From the NCBI RefSeq assembly GCF_027922165.1, contig NZ_BSFD01000001.1:468015-532014 (forward strand): 64,000 nt of DNA, written 5' to 3'. Positions within the stretch are counted from its first letter, which is position 1; each line of letters starts with the position of its first letter. A program made the position numbers and the translations under genes. Shown piece after piece: positions 8,691 through 17,434 of this stretch. The stretch comes from Brevundimonas intermedia (GTDB lineage Bacteria; Pseudomonadota; Alphaproteobacteria; Caulobacterales; Caulobacteraceae). The notes beneath the pieces are model-generated. The model saw only the letters and a list, made by a program, of their open reading frames with translations, ran no database searches and was not told the DNA's origin.

Positions 8691-9949
8691 AGTTCCACTC
8701 CCAGATGTTTGGCGACCTGGAAGATGTCCTTGTCGCCCCGGCCCGACATCAGCAGGACGACATCGCCGCCCTTGCCGACTTCGCGCGCCACTTCGCCCGT
8801 CCGCGCCAGGGCGTGGGCCGGTTCCAGCGCCGGAATGATGCCTTCCAGTTTCGAGCAAAGCTGGAAGGCCTCCAGCGCCTCATTGTCCGTCGCCGACCGA
8901 TACTCGGCCCGGCCGATGTCGTGCAGCCAGGCGTGCTCCGGCCCAATGCCGGGATAGTCCAGCCCGGCCGAAATCGAATGCCCCTCGACGATATTGCCGT
9001 CGTCGTCTTGCAGCAGATAGGTCCGGTTGCCGTGCAGCACGCCCGACCGCCCGCCCTTCAGCGACGCCGCGTGGTCCGGCGTATCCAGCCCATGGCCCGC
9101 CGCCTCCACGCCGATCAGGCGCACGGCCTCATCCTCGATGAAGGGGTGGAAGGCGCCGATGGCGTTCGATCCGCCGCCGATACAGGCCACGACGGCCTCG
9201 GGCAGCTTGCCCATCCGGGCCATCGACTGGGTCTTGATCTCCTTGCCGATCACCGACTGGAAGTCGCGAACCATGGCCGGATAGGGGTGCGGACCCGCCG
9301 CCGTGCCGATGATGTAATAGGTGTCCGAGACGTTGGTCACCCAGTCGCGCATCGCCTCGTTCATCGCGTCCTTCAGGGTCGCAGCGCCGGCCGTGACCGA
9401 GAAGACTTCCGAGCCCAGCAGACGCATGCGGAACACGTTCGGCTGCTGCCGCTCCACGTCCACCGCGCCCATATAGACGGTGCAGGGCAGGCCAAAGCGC
9501 GCCGACACCGTCGCGGACGCCACGCCGTGCTGACCGGCGCCCGTCTCGGCGATGATCCGCGTCTTGCCCATGCGCCGCGCCAGCAGGATCTGGCCCATGC
9601 AATTATTGATCTTGTGCGCGCCCGTGTGGTTCAGGTCCTCGCGCTTCAGCCAGATCCGCGCCCCGCCGAAATGTTCGGTCAGCCGCTCGGCGAAATACAG
9701 CGGGCTCTCGCGCCCGACATAATGGGTCAGGAACCCGTCCAACTCGGCCTGGAAGCTCGGGTCCGCCTTGGCCGCTCTATAGGCCGCGTCCAGCTCGTGG
9801 ATCAGCGGCATCAAGGTCTCGGCCACGAACTGCCCGCCATAGGGACCGAACCGCCCCTGCGCGTCCGGCCAGGCATAGGCGTTGGACAGCGGCTGAGCAG
9901 GATCAGGGGTATGGATGGGGGTTTGAGCGTTCACGGTTTCGACTTTCAC
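8687..9949 (-). CDS. trpB: Tryptophan synthase beta subunit
   Basis: A 420-residue PLP enzyme that condenses indole with serine to form tryptophan. The PLP lysine is in [11 protein letters not shown], the phosphate-binding loop is GGGSNAIG, and the catalytic glutamate lies in the AETGAGQHG segment. Length is normal for the TrpB1 class. The N-terminus carries about 25 residues before the conserved FGPYGGQFV block, so the exact start is less certain. It follows trpF by 17 bases and overlaps the next gene by 4. TrpA follows after one intervening secreted protein. Confidence 0.97.
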   Translation of the reverse strand: MKVETVNAQTPIHTPDPAQPLSNAYAWPDAQGRFGPYGGQFVAETLMPLIHELDAAYRAAKADPSFQAELDGFLTHYVGRESPLYFAERLTEHFGGARIWLKREDLNHTGAHKINNCMGQILLARRMGKTRIIAETGAGQHGVASATVSARFGLPCTVYMGAVDVERQQPNVFRMRLLGSEVFSVTAGAATLKDAMNEAMRDWVTNVSDTYYIIGTAAGPHPYPAMVRDFQSVIGKEIKTQSMARMGKLPEAVVACIGGGSNAIGAFHPFIEDEAVRLIGVEAAGHGLDTPDHAASLKGGRSGVLHGNRTYLLQDDDGNIVEGHSISAGLDYPGIGPEHAWLHDIGRAEYRSATDNEALEAFQLCSKLEGIIPALEPAHALARTGEVAREVGKGGDVVLLMSGRGDKDIFQVAKHLGVEL

Positions 9950-9966
9950 GCGGAGAGGCGTCGTAA

Positions 9967-10608
9967 TTACGTCCGGCGCGCGTTTTGGATGAAGGCCGCG
10001 ATCCGGTCGGCGTCCTTAACACCCGGCGCGCTTTCGACGCCAGAGGAGACGTCCAGCATCGGCGCCCCGGTGATCCTCAAGGCCTCGGCCACATTGTCGG
10101 GATTCAGGCCGCCCGCCAGGAACCAGGGATGGCGAAACGCCCGGTCCGCCAGCAGGTTCCAGTCGAAACTATGCCCCACCCCGCCGGGCAGGACCGACCC
10201 TTCCGGCGGCTTGGCGTCAAACATCAGATGATCGGCGTGATAATCCCACTCGTCGGCGGCGGCGAAGTCGTCGCCATGCCGGATCGGCAGGGCCTTGATC
10301 ACCCCGGCCCCGGTCAAGGCCCGCACCTGCTCCGCGCGCGCCGGGGTCTCGGATCCGTGCAGTTGCACGAAATCCGGCTTCAGCGCCCTTGCGATCTCTT
10401 CCAGCAGGCCGTCGTCCGGATCGACCGTCACCGCCACGATCTTCGCCCGCCCCCGCGCCCGCTCGAACAGACGCGCCGCCGCCTCCGGCGCCAGATGACG
10501 CGGGCTCTTGGGAAACACCACCGCCCCCACGAAGTCCGCCCCGCCGTCCAGCGCGGCATCCAGGGTGTCGGGCGTCGTCAGGCCGCAAATCTTGATCTTG
10601 ATCGTCAT
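9967..10608 (-). CDS. trpF: Phosphoribosylanthranilate isomerase
   Basis: A 213-residue TIM-barrel enzyme that converts N-(5-phosphoribosyl)anthranilate into 1-(o-carboxyphenylamino)-1-deoxyribulose 5-phosphate. The catalytic cysteine is in [13 protein letters not shown], the catalytic aspartate region is VAVTVDPDD, and the phosphate site is [11 protein letters not shown]. It begins the trpF-trpB-trpA group. Its ATG overlaps the stop of the upstream PIN toxin gene (ATGA), which is unusual for a housekeeping operon and could make trpF translation depend on reading through the toxin gene. No trp leader peptide or attenuator is visible nearby. Confidence 0.96.
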   Translation of the reverse strand: MTIKIKICGLTTPDTLDAALDGGADFVGAVVFPKSPRHLAPEAAARLFERARGRAKIVAVTVDPDDGLLEEIARALKPDFVQLHGSETPARAEQVRALTGAGVIKALPIRHGDDFAAADEWDYHADHLMFDAKPPEGSVLPGGVGHSFDWNLLADRAFRHPWFLAGGLNPDNVAEALRITGAPMLDVSSGVESAPGVKDADRIAAFIQNARRT

Positions 10609-11018
10609 GGCGTGATCACCGTCAATCCGATGTCTGTGGCGACCGTGGCCATGTCCTCGTCAAGGGTCGCCAGGCTGCAGCCATGCCTCGCCGCCAGCGC
10701 GAGATGAAGCGCATCGGGAGCGCGCAATCTCACGTCGTTTTTCACCAGGCGCCGCGCTTCCACCATGTCACCGTCAACCACAGAAAGGACGACCCTGCCT
10801 CTCAACCATTGGTCCAGTAGCAGTTCGAACTCGCGCCGATCCCTGTCGCGCAGATTGCGCATACGCGTCTTCACCGCCAAGGCGGAGGAAAACTCTGTGA
10901 GGGTCCAACTGCTTATGACGAAGGCATCGACACCCGCGATCCAGACCGACGCCCGCTCGGTGTGTTTGTCGTTCTGAAATAGGGACATCAGGACGCTAGT
11001 GTCCAGATAGACGGTCAA
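10605..11018 (-). CDS. PIN-domain toxin (VapC family)
   Basis: A 137-residue PIN-domain ribonuclease. It shows the acidic metal-binding residues of the family: MTVYLDTSVLMSLF near the N-terminus, SWTLTEFSSAL with the conserved glutamate, and RAPDALHLALA with the central aspartate, then TLDEDMATVA at the end. VapC toxins cut tRNA or rRNA and are held inactive by the paired antitoxin. Its ATG overlaps the antitoxin stop by 4 bases, and its own stop overlaps the trpF start by 4 bases. The target is unknown. Codon use is somewhat less GC-extreme than in the trp genes, consistent with acquisition. Confidence 0.9.
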   Translation of the reverse strand: MTVYLDTSVLMSLFQNDKHTERASVWIAGVDAFVISSWTLTEFSSALAVKTRMRNLRDRDRREFELLLDQWLRGRVVLSVVDGDMVEARRLVKNDVRLRAPDALHLALAARHGCSLATLDEDMATVATDIGLTVITP

Positions 11019-11260
11019 ATCTCTTCGTCCCGCATCCGGCGCAAGAGGGTCACAGAATCCATCTCCGCTTCAGACTTGATCCGCACACGTTTCAGCCAGT
11101 CCATGTCCATCGGCCCTGACGTGGGCTCGACCTCCTGCGCCGGCTCCAGTCGCGCCACAGGCACGCCGCGCCGCGTGATGGTCACGGCCTCACCCGCCAA
11201 CATGCGATCCAGCAGCTTGGGCAGGTTGTTCTTGGCTTCGGCGACGGAGTAGCTGGACAT
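11015..11260 (-). CDS. Phd/YefM-type antitoxin
   Basis: An 81-residue antitoxin whose N-terminal Phd DNA-binding fold is typical (MSSYSVAEAKNNLPKLLDRM, then GEAVTITRRGVPVARL). The C-terminal part (MDMDWLKRVRIKSEAEM) would bind and block the toxin. Earlier starts exist (TTG at 11290, ATG at 11278 and 11266). I choose the ATG at 11260 because Phd family members usually begin there, although no strong ribosome binding site decides it. The stop overlaps the toxin start. The pair lies directly after rsuA on the same strand. Such antitoxins usually repress their own promoter, but I see no clear operator. Confidence 0.88.
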   Translation of the reverse strand: MSSYSVAEAKNNLPKLLDRMLAGEAVTITRRGVPVARLEPAQEVEPTSGPMDMDWLKRVRIKSEAEMDSVTLLRRMRDEEI

Positions 11261-11297
11261 GGCCATCAAGATAGCCATCTGATCATCCAATGTCCAA

Positions 11298-12032
11298 TCA
11301 GACGAAGATCGACGCGATCTCCTCCGGCGTCAGCAGCCGCCACTGGCCCGGCGCCAGATCGGCCGGCAGCGTCAGGCCGCCCAGCCGTTCGCGGTGCAGG
11401 GTCTCGACGTGGTTGCCGGCGGCGGCGAACATGCGCCGCACCTGGTGATAGCGGCCCTCCGTCACCGTCAGCAGGGCCTCGGTCGGGGACACCACCTCCA
11501 GCACCGCCGGCGCCAGCGGCTTGTCCTCGCCCTCCAGCACCAGTTCGCCCGAGGCGAACAGCGCCCCTTCCGTCCCGACCAGCGGCCGCGCCAGCCCGGC
11601 GCGATAGACCTTGGCCACATGGCGTTTGGGACTGATCACCCGGTGCAGCAAATCCCCGTCATCGGTCAGCAGCAGCAGGCCCGTGGTCTGCTTGTCCAGC
11701 CGCCCGATGGTCGAGATGGCCGGATCGCGCGCCCGCCAACGTCCCGGCAGGATGTCATAGACCAGCGCGCCCTCTTCCTTGTGCGAACAGGTCATGCCCA
11801 GCGGCTTGTTCAACAGGATCACCATCCCCTGAACCGGGTCCAGCGGCTCGCCGTCGATCTCCATCCGGCTGGGCAGATCCGCCGTCACGGCGATCCGCTT
11901 CGACACGTCCGTCAGGTCCGCGCCGTCCAGAACGATCCCGCCCGCCTTGGCCATCCGCGCCATCTCGGCCCGCGAGCCATAGCCCATCGATCCCAGCAGG
12001 CGGTCGACGCGAGAGGTGGGTGTCTTGGTCAC
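11298..12032 (-). CDS. rsuA: RsuA/RluB-family pseudouridine synthase
   Basis: A 244-residue RNA-modifying enzyme with an N-terminal S4 RNA-binding domain (RVDRLLGSMGYGSRAEM) and a pseudouridine synthase domain. The catalytic aspartate is in GRLDKQTTGLLLLTDDG, and EGRYHQVRRMFAAAGNHV is the family's C-terminal signature. The sequence fits RsuA, which modifies U516 of 16S rRNA, better than the longer RluB proteins, but the site is inferred. It is on the same strand as the following antitoxin gene, a few tens of bases away. A palindromic repeat lies immediately upstream. Confidence 0.88.
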   Translation of the reverse strand: MTKTPTSRVDRLLGSMGYGSRAEMARMAKAGGIVLDGADLTDVSKRIAVTADLPSRMEIDGEPLDPVQGMVILLNKPLGMTCSHKEEGALVYDILPGRWRARDPAISTIGRLDKQTTGLLLLTDDGDLLHRVISPKRHVAKVYRAGLARPLVGTEGALFASGELVLEGEDKPLAPAVLEVVSPTEALLTVTEGRYHQVRRMFAAAGNHVETLHRERLGGLTLPADLAPGQWRLLTPEEIASIFV

Positions 12033-12047
12033 GCCGCACCCCCAAAA

Positions 12048-12160
12048 CCCGTCATCCTAGGGCTTGTCCCTAGGATCCATACCCCCGGTGCGTCCGCAGA
12101 CAGCACGACCGTCGAACACCGGGCGTATGGATCCTCGCCACAAGGGCGAGGATGACGGTT
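12048..12160. repeat. Palindromic intergenic repeat, family A variant
   Basis: Inverted arms at about 12048-12090 and 12117-12160. The left arm contains GTCATCCTAGGGCTTGTCCC and the right arm ends CAAGGGCGAGGATGACGG. Each arm can fold alone. The ends match the repeat at 2472-2580, and the core differs (CTAGGG instead of CTCGGG). It fills the gap between rsmC and rsuA. Confidence 0.75.
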
Positions 12161-12174
12161 TAAAGCAGGGCGGC

Positions 12175-13086
12175 TCACTTCACCGCCTCGAACAGCTTGT
12201 ACCCGCCCGAATCCGCGACCAGCCGCACCCGGTTGAACGCCGTATTCAGCTCAGCCTCGTACGGCAGGTGCCGGTTCGCCACGATCCAGGCGGCCCCGCC
12301 CTTCTTCAGCAGTTCGGCGGCCTTGCGGATAAAGGCCTGGCCCAGCCGGCGATCCTCCGCCCCGCCGTCATGGAAGGGCGGATTGCTGATGATGAAGTTC
12401 AGCTCGCCCTCCGCCACCATCGTCCGCACATCCGCCCATTCGATGGTCGCGCGCGGGTCTTCGACGTTCTTCCGCGCCGCCTCAACCGCCCGGCGGTCCA
12501 GGTCGATCAGCCTCAGCGACGTCACCGCCGACGACCGCAGAGCCACCGTCGCCAGCGCTCCATAGCCGCAGCCCAGATCGACGCCCGCCCCCTTCAGCGC
12601 CGGCATATGCTGCGCCAGCAGGGCCGAACCCACGTCGATCCGGTCCCAGGCGAACACGCCCGGCTGCGACCAGGCCTCCAGCCCCGGCACGATCCGCGCC
12701 GCGCCCTCGGCTATGGCCTCGTCGATCCCGGCCATCGTCTCGGGCTTGATCACGATACAGCGGCGGTGGTGCGCCTTGGCCGTCTCGCCGACCTCGACGC
12801 CGAAGCCGGTCAGCTCCTTCTTCAGCCGCGACCCGCCCTTGTCCTTCAGCGCCATGACGTCCAGCCGCCCGCCGACCTTCAGCGCTCTCAGCGCCAGGGC
12901 CAGGGTGTAGCGCCGCTCCAGCACGCCGGGCGGGGCGTAGATCATGATGTCGTCGACCGAAGCCTCGGGCACGGTCTCAAGCGCGGTGGAGCCGGGGATC
13001 AGAGGCGAGGTCTGGATCGCGGCGCCCGCTCCAGTGCTGGGTGGATCGAAGACGACCGGCGGTCGGCCGTAAAGAAGCGTGGTCAT
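12175..13086 (-). CDS. RsmC/RlmG-like rRNA guanine-N2 methyltransferase
   Basis: A 303-residue two-domain methyltransferase. The N-terminal half is a degenerate methyltransferase-like domain (TTLLYGRPPVVFDPP onward). The C-terminal half is the active domain, with the SAM-binding motif VDLGCGYGALA and the catalytic motif FIISNPPFHDGG near residue 205. The NPPF motif is typical of N2-guanine methyltransferases acting on 16S G1207 (RsmC) or 23S rRNA (RlmG). I cannot decide the rRNA site from sequence alone. It lies between a palindromic repeat and a small membrane gene on the same strand. A role near RsuA in ribosome modification is plausible. Confidence 0.85.
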   Translation of the reverse strand: MTTLLYGRPPVVFDPPSTGAGAAIQTSPLIPGSTALETVPEASVDDIMIYAPPGVLERRYTLALALRALKVGGRLDVMALKDKGGSRLKKELTGFGVEVGETAKAHHRRCIVIKPETMAGIDEAIAEGAARIVPGLEAWSQPGVFAWDRIDVGSALLAQHMPALKGAGVDLGCGYGALATVALRSSAVTSLRLIDLDRRAVEAARKNVEDPRATIEWADVRTMVAEGELNFIISNPPFHDGGAEDRRLGQAFIRKAAELLKKGGAAWIVANRHLPYEAELNTAFNRVRLVADSGGYKLFEAVK

Positions 13087-13157
13087 GCCCGCCCCTTAGA
13101 GGTTGGGGACGAAAATCGCCAGCCGCTGGAGGATGACCACCAGGAACATCGGCACGA

Positions 13158-13424
13158 TCAACGCAATCGCTTCAGGGCCAACGCAAGCCAGGATCCGATG
13201 AATGGAGAAATGACCGCAGATATCATCACAAAAATATTTACCCGGCCATTTTCCAGTAGAGACGCCAAGTATGTTCCCGCGAACATCACAGATACGAAAA
13301 GGCCGCAAAACCACGCCGACCTCGTAGTGTACATCTCAAATCGCACTGACAAAATCACCGCACCGATCAAGGCGAACAGTGGAAACCACACCCATTTGCT
13401 CAGCGGCAGCAACGTCCAGTCCAT
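13158..13424 (-). CDS. Small membrane protein, unknown
   Basis: An 88-residue hydrophobic protein with about three membrane segments (WVWFPLFALIGAVILSV, AWFCGLFVSVMFAGTYLA, IFVMISAVISPFIGSWLALAL) and a short basic C-terminus. I do not recognise it. Its codon use is clearly less GC-rich than its neighbours. The DNA just after its stop, down to 13096, reads in another frame as a further membrane-like segment (ALIVPMFLVVILQRLAIFVP). The gene may therefore be a frameshifted or shortened form of a longer membrane protein. It lies upstream of rsmC on the same strand. Confidence 0.5.
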   Translation of the reverse strand: MDWTLLPLSKWVWFPLFALIGAVILSVRFEMYTTRSAWFCGLFVSVMFAGTYLASLLENGRVNIFVMISAVISPFIGSWLALALKRLR

Positions 13425-13504
13425 CTGACAATCCCCATCGCGCCGCTAAATGCTCCAGGTCGTCAGCCGACGAGCCAGAATTTCACCCACAGCTAGCGTC
13501 CAGC

Positions 13505-14305
13505 TCAGAACCCGGCCTGCAACAGCGCCAGCCCGACCACCCCGACCACGATCCGCCACCAGGCAAAGGGCGCAAACCCGTGCTTGGACACGAAATCCAG
13601 CAAGAACCGCACCACCACCAGGGCCGTCAGGAAGGCCACCAGGAAGCCCACCGCGATCAAGCCGACGTCGCTGAAATCCAGCGTCTTGTGGTTCTTCAGC
13701 AGGTCATAGGCCACCGCCGCCCCCATGGTGGGCAGGGCCAGGAAGAAGCTGAACTCGGCCGCCGACCGCTTGTCGGTCTTCAGCATCAGGCCGCCGGCGA
13801 TGGTGGCGCCCGAGCGCGACACGCCGGGGATCATGGCCAGGCACTGGAACAGGCCGATCAGGAAATAGATTCGCATCGGATACTGGTTGGCGTCCAGCCA
13901 CTGGGGCCGCTTGTCCATCCGGTCCAGCGCCAGCAGGATCACCCCGCCGACGATCAGGGCGACGCACACCACCTGCGGCGTCTCGAACAGCACGGTCTTG
14001 ATGAAGTCATAGGCCAGGAAGCCGATCACCACCGCCGGCGCGAACGCAACCAGCAGGCCGATCAGGAATCGCCGCGCCTCAACATCAAAGGGCCAGCGCG
14101 TCGCCAGGGTCCACAGCCGCTTGAAATAGACGCTGACGATGGCCAGCAGGGCGCCCAGTTGGATAACGATCTCGAACGTCTTGCCCGAGCTCTCGAACCC
14201 CATGAAATGGCCGAGCAGAAGCATGTGCCCCGTCGAGGACACCGGAATGAACTCGGTCAGTCCTTCGACCAGACCAAGAATGATCGCCGCAAGCCAGTCA
14301 GACAT
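13505..14305 (-). CDS. uppP: Undecaprenyl-diphosphatase
   Basis: A 266-residue integral membrane phosphatase (BacA/UppP family) that recycles undecaprenyl diphosphate to the monophosphate lipid carrier for peptidoglycan and other envelope polymers. Catalytic motif 1 is [16 protein letters not shown] near residue 15, and motif 2 is PGVSRSGAT near residue 160. About eight hydrophobic segments are visible, and length is normal. It acts at the cytoplasmic membrane. It lies 24 bases after the stop of the citrate synthase-like gene on the same strand and may be cotranscribed with it. Confidence 0.96.
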   Translation of the reverse strand: MSDWLAAIILGLVEGLTEFIPVSSTGHMLLLGHFMGFESSGKTFEIVIQLGALLAIVSVYFKRLWTLATRWPFDVEARRFLIGLLVAFAPAVVIGFLAYDFIKTVLFETPQVVCVALIVGGVILLALDRMDKRPQWLDANQYPMRIYFLIGLFQCLAMIPGVSRSGATIAGGLMLKTDKRSAAEFSFFLALPTMGAAVAYDLLKNHKTLDFSDVGLIAVGFLVAFLTALVVVRFLLDFVSKHGFAPFAWWRIVVGVVGLALLQAGF

Positions 14306-14329
14306 GTGATCCCCTGAGAGCCGGGGTGT

Positions 14330-15499
14330 TCAGTGGGAGCCCGGCTCAGGCCCCACATAGCGCAATCTGGCCCGGATAGGCGAGCCGTCCGTGGCCTGAT
14401 CCACCGCATGGGCCAGCAGACCGATCAGACGCCCCAGCACCAGCAGGTCGCCCGCCCCCGTCGGCCCCAGGTCCAGTCGCCGCGCGGTCAGGGCCAGGGC
14501 CAGGGCGAAACTCGCCGCCTGTCCCCCTGCCGCCTCGCCCTCGCTCAACACCGCCCTCAGGTCGGCGGGCAGGTCCGCAGGCTCCAGCAGGGCCGGAACG
14601 CGCGGATCGACCCGACCGAACTCGGCCGCCGCCCCGAAACCGGGCACGCCGCCCCTCAGCCCGATCCAGCGCCGGGCCGCCCCGTCCGGATCGCGCCGCG
14701 CCTCGCCGACATAGGCGGTCACCTCGTCCATCTCCGTCAGCGCCCGGCCCGACAGGGTCGTCACGCCCGCCATCACCGCCCCGGCCAGGGGCGCCCCGCC
14801 GCCGGCCGCCGCCCGCGCCGCCAGCACGGCTTCATCCAGACCGCACTCGGCCCCCAGGACCAGGGCCCGGCGGATCAGATGGCTGTCGCGCTCCGCGGTC
14901 TTGAACCCGCGCGCCAGCCGCTGGTGCAGATAAAGGCGCGGGCCCGGGCCGGACACGCTGTCCACCACCTCGCTCAGCAGCGAGGCCGCCTCGCGCTTCA
15001 GGCTGGCCGCGTCATGCGCCCGCAGCGACCGGTCCTCGATGGCGCGCCGACCCAGCACGGCCAGCACCCGCCTCTGGGTCGCGCCGCCGACGATGGGATC
15101 GATCCGGGGCTTCAACTCGGCGAAGGGATCGGCCTCGCGTGCGTCCCACAGGGTGCGCGCCGCCGCCTCCGCCGTGACGGCCTCGGACATCTGGACCGTG
15201 TCCAGACCGCGATAGAACAGCCGTCCGTCGACGATCAGGGACACCGACGACTGGATGTCCGCCTCGCCGCGCGCCGCCGCCCCCACGACCGGCCGGCGCA
15301 CTTCAGACGCCTCCGCCTCCTCGCCCTCGCCGCACATCCGCGCGACGTCGGACACGGCGTACAGGCTGCGTCGGGGATCCGTAGGGTCCGGCCGGGCCGC
15401 GATCCGACCCCGGCTGACATAGGCGTACAGGGTCTGGGCCTTTACCCCCAATCGGGTCAGGGCCTCGCTTCTCGCGATCCAACGTTCGTCAGCGCTCAT
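14330..15499 (-). CDS. Citrate synthase-like protein with N-terminal HTH, catalytic histidines lost
   Basis: A 389-residue protein with a MerR-like helix-turn-helix at residues 8-50 (RSEALTRLGVKAQTLYAYVS, then YAVSDVARM) followed by a citrate synthase fold. The fold is recognisable from LYLHQRLARGFKTAERD, LDEAVLAARAAAGGGAPL and VMAGVTTLSG. In true citrate synthases three histidine-bearing segments form the active site. Here they read LVLGAECG (214-221), SGRALTE (250-256) and PGFGAAA (286-292), with no histidine. I infer a non-catalytic, possibly DNA-binding and metabolite-sensing protein. HTH-bearing citrate synthase family proteins are known, but a regulatory role is not something I can confirm. 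uppP follows on the same strand. Confidence 0.75.
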   Translation of the reverse strand: MSADERWIARSEALTRLGVKAQTLYAYVSRGRIAARPDPTDPRRSLYAVSDVARMCGEGEEAEASEVRRPVVGAAARGEADIQSSVSLIVDGRLFYRGLDTVQMSEAVTAEAAARTLWDAREADPFAELKPRIDPIVGGATQRRVLAVLGRRAIEDRSLRAHDAASLKREAASLLSEVVDSVSGPGPRLYLHQRLARGFKTAERDSHLIRRALVLGAECGLDEAVLAARAAAGGGAPLAGAVMAGVTTLSGRALTEMDEVTAYVGEARRDPDGAARRWIGLRGGVPGFGAAAEFGRVDPRVPALLEPADLPADLRAVLSEGEAAGGQAASFALALALTARRLDLGPTGAGDLLVLGRLIGLLAHAVDQATDGSPIRARLRYVGPEPGSH

Positions 15500-15664
15500 G
15501 TCGTCTCCACGACCGATGCCACAAGTAGAGAACGGAAACCGACATAGCGCCGTTTCATGTCCTTAACGCTAACGCTCCGCTTGATCCAGTTGGGGCGTTC
15601 GATTTGCTCCTGCTCGACGTCCCCCGGTTGGCTTTCCGCCACGATTGCGCGACAAGGGAGCCTG

Positions 15665-16687
15665 ATGACGACGCCGCCCGCCTCTCCGCCTGCGCCCACG
15701 CCGATCGAGGACGCCCATCTGGCGACCCGGCGCATCACGCGTCTTTCGGTCGGCGTCGCCCTGGTCCTGATCGCGCTCAAGGCCTTCGCCCTGGGCGCCT
15801 CGGGCTCGGTCTCCATCCTGGCCAGCCTGGCGGACTCGACCCTGGACCTGATCGCCTCCCTCGCGACCTTCTACGCCGTCCGCTGGGCCGCCGCCCCGCC
15901 GGACGAGCACCACCGCTACGGCCGGGGCAAGGGTGAGGCCCTCGCCGCCCTGGTCCAGGCTGGCCTGGTCTTCGCCTCGGCCGTCTTCATCGGCTGGGAG
16001 GGGCTTCAGCGCATCTTCGACCCGCGCCCCGTCGCGTCCGGCGGCTGGGCGAGCGGGGTGGTGATCGTGTCCATCGCCATCACCGCCTGGCTGGTCTGGA
16101 TGCAGACCAGGGCGCTGAAGAAGACCGGCTCAATGGCCGTCGCGGGCGACCGCGCCCACTACGCCGCCGACCTGGCCGCCAATCTGGTGGTGCTGATCGG
16201 GGTGATCTCGGGCGCCTTCCTGAACGCGCCCGGCCTGGACGCCGCCGCCGGCCTGGTGGTCGCCGTCTGGCTGTTCTGGGGCGCGACCGGCATGCTGAAG
16301 GCCGCCGCCGACCATCTGCTGGACCGCGCTGCGCCTGAGTCCGACCGCGTCGCCGTCACCCACGCGGTCCTGGCCGATCCGCGCATCTCGGGCGTCCACC
16401 AGCTGCGCACTCGCATGGCGGGTCAGGTGATGATGGTACAGATGCACGTCGATCTGGATCCCGAACTGACGCTGGACGCCGCCCACGCCATCGTCGTCGA
16501 GGCCGAAAACCGCATCCTCAGCCACTATCCGACCGCCGACATTCTGATCCACGCCGACCCGCGCGGCCGCCCCCGCCCCCAGCCGGCCGAGACAGCGGGC
16601 GCCTCGCCCCCGTCAGACGCCGCACCCGAGGTCAAAACCGACACCCAGGCTCCGCTCCAGCCCCGTCCCAAAGGCCCCTGGTCCTGA
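15665..16687 (+). CDS. Cation diffusion facilitator (FieF-like) metal efflux protein
   Basis: A 340-residue inner-membrane transporter of the CDF family that exports divalent metals such as zinc, iron or cadmium in exchange for protons. The metal site has the two expected pairs: aspartates in SLADSTLDLIAS, and histidine plus aspartate in DRAHYAADL. Six membrane segments and a cytoplasmic C-terminal ferredoxin-like domain (VMMVQMHVDLDPELT) are visible. A proline- and alanine-rich tail extends about 40 residues beyond the usual end. The ATG at 15665 is chosen because an AAGGGAG ribosome binding site precedes it, although the frame is open further upstream. Which metal is carried is unknown. Confidence 0.93.
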   Translation: MTTPPASPPAPTPIEDAHLATRRITRLSVGVALVLIALKAFALGASGSVSILASLADSTLDLIASLATFYAVRWAAAPPDEHHRYGRGKGEALAALVQAGLVFASAVFIGWEGLQRIFDPRPVASGGWASGVVIVSIAITAWLVWMQTRALKKTGSMAVAGDRAHYAADLAANLVVLIGVISGAFLNAPGLDAAAGLVVAVWLFWGATGMLKAAADHLLDRAAPESDRVAVTHAVLADPRISGVHQLRTRMAGQVMMVQMHVDLDPELTLDAAHAIVVEAENRILSHYPTADILIHADPRGRPRPQPAETAGASPPSDAAPEVKTDTQAPLQPRPKGPWS

Positions 16688-16730
16688 TCCGGTAAACGGA
16701 CATTAACGGATGCCGGCGCAGTAAGCGGTG

Positions 16731-17417
16731 ATGTCCGAGTCCAGCGTCCTGTTCCATTTCGCCTTCCAGCCCGCCTCGCGCGCCGCGCGTCTGGCCCTGG
16801 GCGAAGCGCGCATCGAATGGACCGACACCCCGGTTCGTCCGTGGGAGGACGACTGCCCCGTCAATGACCTGAACCCCTCGGGCCTGCCGCCCGTGGTCCA
16901 GACCACCGACCGCGGCCGCCCCCTGACCCTGTGCGAACTGCCCGCCGTCCTGGGCTGGATCGAGGATCAACAGAAATCACCCCTGCTCCTGCCCGCCGAC
17001 CCCGCCGAACGGGCCGAGGCGCGCCGCCTGACCGGCTGGTTCGAGCGCCGCTTCACCGACGAGGTCGACGCCGTCCTGCTGCACGAGCGGATGGAGAAAC
17101 CCCTGCTCAAACTGGGTCCGCCCGAGGCCCGCGCCCTGCGCCACGGCCGCGACGCCCTCAAGTCCCATCTCGCCATGCTGGAAGAGCTGGTCGCCGCCCG
17201 CGACTGGCTGGCCGGCCGTAGGCTGAGCCAGGCCGACCTGATCGCCGCCGCCCACCTGTCGGTTCTCGACTATTTCGGCGAGGTCCAGTGGGCCAACTGG
17301 CCGTCGCTGAAGACCTGGTACTCCAAACTCAAATCCCGCCCCTGCTTCCGCCCCCTGCTGGCGGACCGCTTCGTCGGCGTCCCCCCGTCGGCCTGGTACG
17401 CCGACCTGGATTTCTGA
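16731..17417 (+). CDS. Glutathione S-transferase family protein
   Basis: A 228-residue protein with an N-terminal thioredoxin-like GST domain (FAFQPASRAARLALGEARI; later LNPSGLPPVV with the cis-proline) and an all-helical C-terminal domain (DWLAGRRLSQADLIAAAHLSV, a typical GST N-capping box region). It ends with a PSLKTWYSKLKSRP segment common in bacterial beta/theta-like GSTs. A substrate cannot be predicted. A GTG directly precedes the ATG at 16731, so either could be the start. The gene stands 43 bases after the CDF gene on the same strand and converges on the kinase that follows. Confidence 0.9.
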   Translation: MSESSVLFHFAFQPASRAARLALGEARIEWTDTPVRPWEDDCPVNDLNPSGLPPVVQTTDRGRPLTLCELPAVLGWIEDQQKSPLLLPADPAERAEARRLTGWFERRFTDEVDAVLLHERMEKPLLKLGPPEARALRHGRDALKSHLAMLEELVAARDWLAGRRLSQADLIAAAHLSVLDYFGEVQWANWPSLKTWYSKLKSRPCFRPLLADRFVGVPPSAWYADLDF

Positions 17418-17434
17418 CCCGGATCAGGCCCCAT

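Noticed and set aside
9950..10604. A trp attenuator or leader peptide before trpB or trpF
   Set aside because: The spacer before trpB is only 17 bases and trpF overlaps the toxin gene. No Trp-rich short frame with alternate hairpins is visible.
11015..11290. The longer TTG or upstream ATG starts of the first antitoxin
   Set aside because: The Phd fold conventionally begins at the MSSYSVAEAK methionine and the added residues (DDQMAILMA) look like spacer translation, though this cannot be excluded.
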